64,000 bases of DNA from Amphiura filiformis. Taxonomy: Eukaryota > Echinodermata > Ophiuroidea > Amphilepidida > Amphiuridae. The stretch's first letter is position 1, and each line of letters starts with the position of its first letter. A program made the translations under genes and the position numbers. The stretch covers positions 27,147,780-27,211,779 of the forward strand of contig NC_092646.1 of assembly GCF_039555335.1 (NCBI RefSeq). Reading direction: 5' to 3'. This document shows positions 23,766-36,000 of the stretch, in pieces. The notes under the pieces are model-generated. The model ran no database searches. It saw only the letters and a program-made list of their open reading frames with translations, and had not been told where the DNA came from.

Positions 23766-23771
23766 TTTATT
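23766..23771 (-). promoter_or_regulatory. Candidate ABCD3 poly(A) signal
   Basis: The minus strand reads AATAAA about 180 nt downstream of the ABCD3 stop codon, a reasonable 3' UTR length. Only the hexamer and its distance support this. Confidence 0.35.
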
Positions 23772-23949
23772 TACGATATGATGTGTTAAAAGTTTAATGA
23801 AACACGCCTCTGGATTTTGCAAAATTTTGCAGCATGTGCAGACAGACATCAGAACAACTGAATGAAACAAAATTCAAGTAATCCTCACAAGTCATTTCCT
23901 TAGACTGGCCGAGAACCTGCTTATCTGAACCATGCATGGTTGCCAGCAT

Positions 23950-24027
23950 TTAGGAGCCAAATTCAACAGTGTCAGCTTCTATCTCTTTGAACTCGTAGGC
24001 GCCACGTCCATCGAACATCAGATAATA
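23950..24027 (-). CDS. ABCD3 terminal coding exon (C-terminus)
   Basis: It encodes [16 protein letters not shown] and then EADTVEFGS before TAA (minus-strand stop at 23950-23952). The acceptor ttccag precedes TAT, and phase is 0. It is the tail of the nucleotide-binding domain and matches the vertebrate ABCD3 ending closely. Confidence 0.95.
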   Translation of the reverse strand, partial: YYLMFDGRGAYEFKEIEADTVEFGS

Positions 24028-27000
24028 CTGGAAATGGGAAAGGAAACAATATGGTTGATTACAATTACATGTTAGATTTTGTACATAAACCTAGGGGTAC
24101 TCAAGTTTGGTTTGGGTGTGCCACTGAGAATTTAAAAGTGGACCCATCAATATACAAGTTTTTATAGAAATTTGGACCCATCGGCCATCGTTATACCAAA
24201 ATTCCAAATTTTGGGCCAAATTTAACACAAATTGTCTAAATTTTACCCCAAATTTGAGAAATTTAAAACGTTTTGGTTTCAGTGAGGCAAAATTGGGCTA
24301 TTTTTCAAAAACATCAAAAATATCGCCCAAACCTGCACACTCACATCACATCTTTGGGGTGTTTATAATCTTAACCTGCCGATCTAACATTGCCTTTAAT
24401 TGGTCAATTAAATGATATCTTCACTTTAATCACCAATCAGAATGGAGCTTTGAAAATAATTCACCCCAATTTTTTTGTGTGGTGAAATTATTCTAACAAT
24501 GTTGCTGATTGGTCTAATTGATAATGAAAACTTCTTTTTGACCAATCGGCAGGTAGTTCTCACGGGGTTATACTTACCTCATGATGTTTCCATAGTGATC
24601 TTCTGTGTGAGACTGTGAACAGAGTGATTCCCACCTGATGAAAAAAAACATTGAAACAATTTGAAATAGATTTGTATGTAGCATAGGAATACACATTTGA
24701 ATGTGTAATCATCATGTTCTGAAAGATTTGATTACCTCCACCCCCTCAAATAACTGAAAAGTATGCTGAGGCTTGCGGATCAACGTCTAGGATCTGTTTG
24801 TAGCACACTATAAATCACTGCATTTTTTTATTAAATATAAAGTAAAACAGGCTTATACAAGATGCTTTGTACCCAAAATCATAGCAATTTCACTCAAACT
24901 TGAACTATTTTGTTATTTATTTATCTTAATTTAAATCATTTATTGTTTATTTTATTTATTTATTCTCTTTTTGAGCAACAAGAAAGAAGAGGGACAGATT
25001 GAAGCCTTAAGGGTTAGATTATTTTGCTAAAAAACTTTGAAACTAGAAAGCAAATTTATACTTCTACGCTACTCAAATTTGGTACACTCACCAGAGCGCT
25101 TTCACCGGGTCAACCGGCGTCTTCAGCAGATGTTATTGCTCTGAAGATTGTTGTTGCTAGTGATGTAGTACTAGGACACCTCCGATGACGCCACAGATGT
25201 TGATGACGCCAAACTTGAAGATGTTGTGCCGCCCCTTGGTTCCGGGGGTCAGGAGGTTGTCCCAGACAGGGTCGATGTCCAACCCTTTGTCACGGTTCAG
25301 TCTGGGTCTTTTAGTTCTAATATGGATTGCTTCCAAGACCCTGCGAGGGAAGTCCTTGGACTCCCTTTCTAACACTTTTAACAACAATCTTCAGAGCAAT
25401 AATATCACTGAAGACGCTGGTTGACCCGTTGAAAGCGCTCCGGTGAGTGTACCAAATTTGAGTAGCGAGAAGTATAAATTTGCTTTCTATTTACGTTAAT
25501 ACGTATGAATATACATCATTATAACTTTGAAACTATTTAAATCAGATCTTACCTCTCTTGCATGTGAATAGATATATCCCTCCACATCCACACTAACCGC
25601 ACTAGTGCATTCATCCAAGATGGCAAACTGAGGCTTGTGATAAAACAGTCGAGACATCTACAAAAAATTTATACACATCAAAATAAATATGAACAGAGAT
25701 GAGGGACAATGGGCTCTTGCATTTAAAATCCACACTACTCTTGTAGAAGACTTTGGAAATATCTTCCACAGGGGGAGTATGAATTTCAAATGGTACAAAC
25801 ACATTAGACAGCTCCATTTGAAATTCACCCTCCATCAGTGGAAGATTCAGGTTGAATCTTTTTCAGAGGGTATATGAAATTCAAACAGAACTGTCTAATG
25901 TGCTAATTGTATTGGAATTCATACTCCCCCTGTAGTACATATTTCCAAAATCTTCCACAGGGTAGTGTGGATTGAATAGTACTCACTATTCAATAAGTTG
26001 TGTATAGATTTCATTTTAACTTATTTTCTAGATGGTATAATAAACATTCAACTACAGTCTGTCCACTTAGAAGTATAAACCAAATCTGTGGCATCGGGGG
26101 TCGATGCTTTGCGTCACACGCGAGCGCGACGCAACGCGTAAAGAGCGTAGTGCACAAATCGCGCAGCAGTTGGCGCGCCATAGAAGCATTACACTGAATT
26201 ATTATTCTCATTCCTCCAGTTTCCGAGGTCTATTTACTTTGTACTTCTAGGTGGACAGACTATAGTCTGGAACACATGTGCTGTTCAAGCCTTGTATGGG
26301 CACACATGACCAAAAAACCTTTATATATAATGCAATCAATGTGTCATATGGCACTAACTCCCACCTTCTGTGCAATCTCAGCAATGTCAAGATATTTTCA
26401 AGAAAGAAGTAATACAACACTTTTTGAAGCAATATCTACTAAGAATGAGTGTGCAATCTATGTTTTTAATTACCTGTAATCAGGCTGGACCCGATGTTTG
26501 ATTTCAATTTATCTAATTATTCAAACTTTGTAGGTAACGGTATCAGTATTTCTAATATTGTATGTTTTTTGCTTGCTGAATAGTTGATATAATATAATGT
26601 TTAGTGCAATCTTTCTTGTATCTTAGACTGAAGTAAGTATTCTTTTCTGTGTTTCTTAATCCTTGGCTTGAAACCTAAATAAAATGAAACAAAATTCATA
26701 CAAGATGCATTGGAGATGACTTCAACCCCCAACTGCTGGTCGACTCCTGGCAGAGAGAATGTGCAGTTTAAACCTATTCAATTGTTCCGAATAATAGAAA
26801 CCAGGCCCAATTGCCAGTTCTGCCAATGCGTCTGCGGTCCACCAATAGTTGGGTTCTGAAGCCATCTCTTAATCAATACACATATTTAATGTAAATCCTG
26901 TGTCGTGCCCCCAAAATAAATCAATAGTCAAAATTAAACTGTCAGTTGACCAAACATCCCATGCGCTACTTACAGCTACTCGTTGTTTCTCTCCTCCACT

Positions 27001-30000
27001 GAGTACATCCATCCAATCTTGAACTGAATCCCAACCTCCCTCTCTCTCCAGGATATTAGCTAGTTGCACCTGCAAAACAAACAGTCATCATTTCCAAAGC
27101 TGAATTATTACTCAATTGATTATACAGAAATGCTCTTTGTTTTCTTCTCTTTTCAGAGCGTCAGGCCGATCAATCGAGCATACTAAACATCACCAGGGTT
27201 CGAACCCGTAACTTCACACACCATAGTCGAACGCCTTATCTATTGAGCTAACTTGACTGCCTGATTAGTATACAGATGCCATAAATAAACTAGATGGACC
27301 GCGGTTCTCGGATGTCGCGGTTTTCGACGCACAGCGTCGACCGTGATGCCTCCACCAAAGGGAGCGATGTGGCACTCAACAGTTGATACAAAGCAGTTTT
27401 TATCAATTTGACCTCAGATAATCTCTGGGTGACCCTGGATGACCCCAAAATGACCTTCCAAATATTTGGCTCTAAATGTTGACTGTACCCACCAAGTTTC
27501 ATGCACGTATGACAGTTTTTACTAATTTGACCTCAGATGACCCCTGGATGACCCCAATATGACCTCCCAAAAATTTGGCTCTAAATGTTGACTGTACCCA
27601 CCAAGTTTCATGCCCATATGCTAGTTTTTACTAATTTGACCTCAGATGACCCCTGGATGACCTCAAAATGACCTTCAAAAATTTCGCTCTAAATGTTGAC
27701 TGTACCCACCAAGTTTCATGCCCATACGACAGATTTTACTAATTTGACCTCGGGTGACCCCAGATGACCCCAAAATGACCTTCCAAAAATTTGGCTCTAA
27801 ATGTTGATTGTATGTACCAAGTATCATGGCCATACAACAGTTTTTGCTCATTTGACCTCAGATGACCCCTGGGTGACCTCAGGTGACCTTGACCCACTAA
27901 CCAATACAAACTCGTTCTGCCTGGGGTCAAGATGCACCCACCCACCAAGTTTGAGGAACGTGCGACCCCTAGTCTCTGAGAAAAGAGGTAAATAAGGAAA
28001 ATGGGCCCCCTGACCTCAAATGACCTTTAACCTCAGTATATGACCTTGAACCTCACCCAAAAAAAAGTAGCCAGAGTTTTTGACCATGACCCACCTATCC
28101 TGAAAATCTGAAGTCAATCCGCCCATGCATGCCCGAGATATAGCGTCCGGACGGAAGCACGGAAGCTCGGAAGCACGGAAGGACAGAAGGACGGAAGGAC
28201 GGAAGCACGGACATTGCAAAAACAGTATGCCTCGCGGTGGAGGCATAAAAATAAATATATAAATTTCAATTTGATAAAGTTTCACCTACCTTTGCCATGG
28301 AATCTTCCAGATCCTTATCGGTGATGCCTTTTCTTAACATGTCCTCTTTGTTGTCAGGATAGATGATTTGATCCCGTAGGGTCCCTAGTGTCATGTATGG
28401 TCTCTATAGCAACAATAATGATATCAACAGAAAATGACAGTATGTTTTTGATGACTTATATGTGACATGATCAAGGGGAATGAGTCATATGTCGGCAATT
28501 TTCAATCAGAAATCTTTTACATCAATTTCTGTCAGTTTACAAATGCTACATCTTGATGCAAACCCCATCAAAATTGGACATCTGGTTACCGAATCATGAG
28601 CAATCGATCAATGGCTGAAAACAATATAAAACAAAAGAATTTGAACACTGTTTTTGCCAATATCTCAAAAACAATATTAGCAGCATCCGACTCATTCCCC
28701 TTGTTCATCTCACATATGTGACTATCCTCCACACCTGAGCCCGAATGTCGCCAGTGCCACTATTGAGATATGCTCCATTGAACTTAAAGGGCATTTCGTG
28801 ATCCACAGCCTCATCCCCCACTTTTCCCAAAAAAAAGTTGAGATTTTTACACCACTGGATACCTCTGGCTACATAATGTTTATGTACCAAATATTTCTTG
28901 CAGATTAATTCGTTTAGCAAAAATATTGCCAAATTTGAATTTTGTTCTGGCGAAATTACAACACATTGTCTATGGAGCAGTGTAATACACATAATCATGC
29001 ATAACTCGCAAACGCAAAATCGGAATTAACTGAAATTTTGGAAATAAGCTTTTTTCGTGGATATCTACTGAAAAATGTCATAAAAAGAGGATGCTAGGAT
29101 CACGAAATCCTCCTTTAACAATAAACAATAGGAAACAAAGGATTTATTGACTGTTTTATTGATTTTTCACTACTTAAATGTCAAGTACTATAGACATGAT
29201 ATACATCATTTTAAAGCTAATTTCAAGCAGAATATTTTGGTTGAATATCTCAAAAATGATGATTGGCGACTTCAGGGCTCAGTTGTGCTGGATGGTCACA
29301 TATTATGTATGGTCTTTAATTGTCTACAAAGCTATACTGTCAATTTGTCAGTGTTTAGAGCTTTACTGAGCTTAGTGCACTCAATTCAAAAATTTTGTTA
29401 ACATACATGTCAACAACAAAATATATGTATCAACAACAGGCCTATACTGAGGTCAGCTGGAAAGACAAAATATTTTTACTGACTGAAGGTATTAAAAGGG
29501 CATTTCGTGATCCACAGCCTCATCCCCCCACTTTTCTCAAAAAAAGTTGAGATTTTTATACCACTGGAAACTATATGTACATGTTTATGTACAAAAACTT
29601 TCTTACAGATTAATTCATTTAGCAAAAATATTGTCAAATTTGAATTACGTTCTGGTACACCAGAATGAAATTACAACATTGACCATGGAGCAGTATAATA
29701 CACATAACCATGCGTAAATCTCAAACGCAAAATCGAAATCGATTGAAATTTTGGGAATAAGCTTTTTTCGTTGATATCTACTGAAAAATGTTATAAAAAG
29801 AGGATGCTAAGGATCACAAAATACTCCTTTACAGTATAATTCATTAATGTTTTAAGCTTTCATAGATACATACCTGGGGTACATAGAAGAGTTTCTTGGC
29901 TTGTGGTTTGGTAACCTTGCCTCCAAATAATGGCCACAACTGTGTAGACAACAAAGACAGGTTATCTCATTCATCAATTAAACACCAAATCTTACAATGT

Positions 30001-33000
30001 TTTTTACAAATTTTTATGTCAAACATATCTACACATTAACAACTAAAATCTGGTTCAATAATATAATCTCATTTATCAATTACACAACAAATCTTAGATC
30101 TTTTAAAAAAATGTATGTCATTGTCAAGCATATCAATGCATTAACAGTAGAAATCTGGAAGATAACACTGATGAATCTTTGGCCAGACACAAGTGATCTG
30201 GTGAAGTGGGCCACCATATACAGCTGATCGGGGAATTTTTACAGGACAGGCAAGTGTTGGCAACAATTGGGCATATTACCCTGATTAGAACCGACTGTAA
30301 CAAGGTCTTTTCAACATGGGTCATCTGCCCCGCCTTTTTCCAAATGAGCCACATGAGAGCGTTTTTTAATAGTTTTTGGGGGTCCTGCGGAGACTTGAAC
30401 CTCTTGCACCAAAGGCAAATACCTTAACCAGTATGCCACACTGCTCCCACATTCTTTCATACATGCATCACCATGAATGTTATCCCCTCATTTCAAGACA
30501 ACATTAATTAATGATGAGGATAAAACAATGTAAGTAACAAACCACTGATGATCAGTAAGAAAATGGAAATATATTGCAGTACTACTGCTCTGGAGAGCTT
30601 TCAACTTATTAAAAGGATATAAAAGGGCATACTAATTTTTACAACATTATAACATTATTTCAAATTCTGTTTTCATTATTAGTTGGATACAACATCCAGC
30701 TTAACCAAGACAAGAAAATCAGGCTTGAATTCTAGATGACTAACAGCTAGTCTATTTGCCCTTTGCATGGATCTGCCATCTTGCTACCAAAATGAGGTTC
30801 TCCCTGCAAACGCATGCGCAAAATGTGCATTTTTGTTTCTCGTGCTTTCCTAGCAATGCCCCAGTAGGCTTTTGCAATGCGTGCACGATAACTAAAGCAT
30901 GCGTTTGACAGGCGTACATACATATAGCATGCATTTTCGGATAGAACCTTGTTCCGAATAGTCTAGACGTTTTTCCGTTGCAACAGTGGCAGCGGCTTAT
31001 TATTCCCTGCAGTGGTTACAATAGGCCTTAGTGTTTTCTGCAGTAGAAAACCTTGATAATGTGAACAAATCGATGGACAACTAATCACTTGAGCAGGAAA
31101 TATGCCAAGAGTAGCTGAGAAGAACTGGGCATGCAGCGTCTGTCGGAATGGAAAATCAACCGCAATGATGTCACACTATAACACAGCCTTCACAGATCTG
31201 CATATTATGTTCACACATGCTTTAGCAGTGGGTATGAAAGGACAAAAGAACAAAAACTCACCTCTCCCAAGATCCTAAATAATGAACTCTTTCCACACCC
31301 ATTAGGCCCACACACTAGTACGTTGACCCCTGATTTGACCTCGAATGTCATCTCTCTCACAAGCACATCACCATTTGGTGTACAGAGAGGCACCTGCTCG
31401 AACCTGAGTAAAGACAAAAAAAATACAAAAAAATTATAGGTTAGCTGTTACTATTACCTCTACAAACAAATGAAAGATTTTCTAGAGATTGCTTATTTAA
31501 AACCAAAATCATACTTCTTGGTTATTTTAAGGACAGATATTCAAAGACTATGAATACCTAAGTAAATGACTACCAATCACTTAAGTATTTTTGTACAGTC
31601 AGGTGGCTCTGAAAAGAGCTGTTTATTCTGTGGTTTCAACAAACCTTTTTCTGTCTCTTTTATAGAAACTTTGGTGATTAAACAAATTCTCTAACTGTGG
31701 GGACCAAATTAGTTTGTATGAATATTTACTTATTTTATTTATTCATTTATTATATTTATTTATATATGATTAAGACAACTACTTTAAAGTATGGTAGTTA
31801 TTATTACAATACTATTTGCGACAACAGTCATATTGGTATAAGCCAACATTGATTCCAAATCAACTATGTACTCACTTGATGATATAGTCTTGATGGATGA
31901 TATGTCCACTGCCTGGTACTAAGGGTTCACGGTCATCTTCACTGTCTGAATCTAAAACGAATATTAGGAAATTTATTGTACGGGTTTCAAGGATTAAATA
32001 AGGTCCTGAGTTCTTTTCAGTGGTGTAGAGTTTGGAACAAATTTCTTTAAGGGGGTACTACACCCCTGGCCAATTTTGGGCCTACTTTGCATTTATCTCA
32101 AAAATTATAGCACATTGGTAACAAGTAAGATATATATATATAGGGGCAAGGACTACAACTACTGTACTGAAAATTCAGCAACTCAAAGCAAGTAGTTATT
32201 GATTTATTGATCAAATATTGGTTTTCCCTCATTTTTGACTGTAACTCCACAACTGTTGTCTGTGCTGAAATAAAATTTCCAGTGCAGTAGTTGTAGTCCT
32301 TGCCCCTATAATATACATATCTTACTTGCCCCCAAGGCGCTATAATTTTTGAGAAAAATGCAAAAATAGGTACAAAATTGGGCAGGGGTGTAGTACCCCC
32401 TTAAGTATAGTGAATTCAGCACCTTTTGGTGACAGAATAAGTAGTAGTAGTAGTAGTAGTAAATCTTTATTTATTCAGGGTTACTCAGTTCAGTAATACA
32501 ATACTGGTCTCCCATGAGACCCTGATTAATTAAAATTATACAAACAAATATTAAATATAAACATTTCACATATTAGATAAAATTCAACATAGCAATAGCA
32601 ACATGTAAAAATCAAACAATTTAAATATAATTACTTGATTACAGTTGATTTAAAAGTATTCACACTCATATTTGACAGGTTGCATCTAACATCAGTTGGA
32701 AGTTTATTCCAAAAGGCACTACCTCTATAAAGAAACGTATGTTTCTTTATAAGTTTAAGGTACAAATGCATGTGAAGCGAGCAAAAAATTTTGCCAAATT
32801 GGTGTGAAGAATGCAAAAATTTGCTCTTTTTAAGCTACAATGGCCAAAAATTATGAGGTTAATTTGGTCAGAAACCCACAATTAGGCATCAACATGGGGG
32901 GGGGGGATGATTGTATGGACCATCCCCCTTGTCAAAATATTGGGGGAATTTAGCACCAGGGTTTGTGGACAGAGTCTAATTACATCTATTGTGCAAGTAA

Positions 33001-36000
33001 GAATGTCTATGACAAACAAAACAACATTCCAATCACAACTAAAATATACAAAAAACATCATAGTTATACATGGTCTGCTTATACAAATTTAAAACATTCA
33101 AATCCCCTAATGAGGAAAGGTGGTGGTCAACATTGAACATCATAAAGTGTAGTTTTTCTTATTGAAGACATGTCCTTAATCTCCCATACAGGGGGTATAG
33201 ATAGCAAATGGAGCCACCCATTCAGGCAACCACATTTGAAATTCACACTCCCTGTGTGGAAGATTACGATCATGTCTTCCATAGGGGGTGTATGGATTTT
33301 AACTGGAAAAACCCACTGGTGTTGTCTTGTGCATGCCATTTTACTAATTGCTCACATAAGGACTATGGAAAAAATCATAAAACCTTGTATGTGTCATTGG
33401 CCCCTGAACATGTTTAAAGCAAAACCTCCTATGCAACCTGTTGGCAGTTTTGTTTTAAACATGTTCAGGAGCCTGAAGCACATAAGGGTTTTTCCTGCCC
33501 AACGACAATATACATCTGACGACAATAATTTCTAGAAAACCCAACTGTTTAAGATATGATAGACTGGAATTCTATTGACTGACCAACCCACCCAAGGAAA
33601 GTGGTCGACAAGCAACCAATCTCATTTTTTTTTGGGGGGGGGGGGGCTGATTGTCATTCACTGGATAGGAAAGGTTAAGGTCAGGGATCAGGTTTATGGT
33701 CACTTTGGTCAGGTCATGATTTGGGGTAGTTAATTTGGTAAAAGCAATTAGTAATATTAGGCCATTTAGGTTGCAGTTAGTTTTGATTCAAAGTAACTGA
33801 CACAATATATATAAATTATGTAAACTGATGTAACATTCTTATCTGACTACTGTAAAACTGGAAATTTTCGTATGTGTAATTTTTCACGCTTTGCCGATTT
33901 TGAACTACATTGCTTGTTTTTAATTTTGTGATTTTGAGTTTTCTTACATAGACCTATACAATAAAAGAACATATTTGTGTGTTTTTATTTTCGCAGTAGC
34001 TGTGTTCTGTGCGAAAAGTGAGAAAATTAAATACCCTGGAAATTTCCACTTTTACAGTAGCAGACAGGTACTTTTGGATAGTTCCCCACCATTGACTCAT
34101 TGCACGGTATTGCAATGTTTTCTCATAGCAAATGCAGAAATTAAAGCATGTACACTGAAGGTATACAAACAAACAACATGCACTTTGCAAGTACATGTAT
34201 GTAGGTCATGGTTGCATGTATGCATCCAATGTGATGCAATCACCCTAAGTCATACACACACGGTTTTGTTGGCCGAGCCAGCGCAACACCCGTGGCTGCA
34301 TTTCGCTTATGGAGTGCTTAGCATGCGAGGGGTCTTGCGATTCAAAACCTAGGGAAACTCCAACTTTTTTGTTCATCTTCTCTCCTTTTTTGTTCCTTCT
34401 TTCCTCTCCGATAGCCAAAAGCCACTTCGAGCATTAGGGTTAATCCTCACGGTCCTCACCCATGCACAGTGATTTTGCTTTGTAAGATTTTACCAGATTT
34501 ATTGAGTTAATGTTAATGTTAGATCAATTTAGGGTGAGGTTAAAAGTTGGACAATACTTGGGTAAACTATTAGTTACAGTTAGGTCTGTTTGATGTAAAG
34601 ATTAGGGTTACAGTTATATTTAGGATTGGCTTATAAGTTTATAGTGTGTCGAAATATGGGTTACAGCTTCTTCAGTATTTTTAATTTTTTGTAACAATTG
34701 GTTGAAGCCAGGCATATTATTAGTGCTCAGAGGCTACTAAATTAAAGGGATGCTAACTTAATATGACTTTACAGGGATAGGGGAAGAGGTCTGATCATAA
34801 AACCAGAGCATCCAGATATAAACTATAGGAGGACATGCATGGATCGGAAACCACACTGACATGTGGCAACTGGGTGAATTGAACCCCGCCTGCAGTGGTG
34901 AGAAGCGAGTGAGACAACCACTACAACAACCCTTCCTCCATATGATCAAGTGTTAGAGATACAGCTCCATTTAGCATTAACATTAATAAGGATTAATGAA
35001 GCATACAATACTAGGGTAGCATTATAAGAATTAGTGTAACAGTTATAGCTGGTGTTAGGGTTAAGATAAGAATTACAATTTATGGCTAAGCTAGGTCACA
35101 GTTCATCAAAAGAAATTAAAAATGACAAAGTGCTTTCATATAAAATTGACCTCGTAAAAATATTCACCTGGACTCAGGTTTTTGAGATGCTATGGTATCG
35201 CACCTTATCCTATGTGCATCTTCAGGCCGACTGTTGGTCTGGCGGCAGGTCATTGACCTATGACAAGATGGCGTTGCTAGAGGTCATCGATTTTGAGTCC
35301 AACTACTAAGGTATGTTTTTTTTAATTACAACTAGGATAAGGGGTAGATTTCACTAAACTTTATGAAGCTTTGCAAGTCTTAAAATCATTCATAACTTAC
35401 AACGACTTCCATTTCACTAAACTTACTTATGAACAGTACCCTTTGTAAGTGGGGATTTACTACAGGGACCCTTCATAAAGCTACATCTAGTATTGGGTAT
35501 TAGTAACTTTACGAACAGATACTTGAGTTACAAAAGGGTTAAAAGTTTAGGGAAATGGATCCCAGGTGCGATACCAAGCTTCTCAAAAGAGTCCAGTTGA
35601 ATAGTTTTAGAGGTTCAATTTTATATTTAATTATACCAGGATGAATGACAACCTTCATAAATATATAAAGTGCTTTTATGTTGCATTCTTCAAATGAATT
35701 AGCGCATCAGGGTTAACATTATAACCAATATTGTCGCTATAGGATTTAATGCAAAGGGTACAATAAAATCATTCAGCCAAATTAAAAGAAAATATATTCA
35801 TGTGCTAAGTACATAACATTGTTGGGCAGGAAAAACCTCCTATGTGCTTGTGGCTCCTAAACATGTTTAAAACAAAACTGCCAACAATTTACATAGGAGG
35901 TTTTGCTTCAAGCATGTTCAGGGGCCAATGACACATAGGAGGTTTTTCCTGCCGAACGACGATAAGTGAAAACTATGGCAATACATTCAACAACTACGGT

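Larger units (their letters stand above)
29940..31261. other. ABCD3 intron with SINE head and family D repeat
   Basis: The intron holds a tRNA-like segment (30378-30452), the family D repeat (30755-30960) and AT-rich sequence. No other coding signal. Confidence 0.55.
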
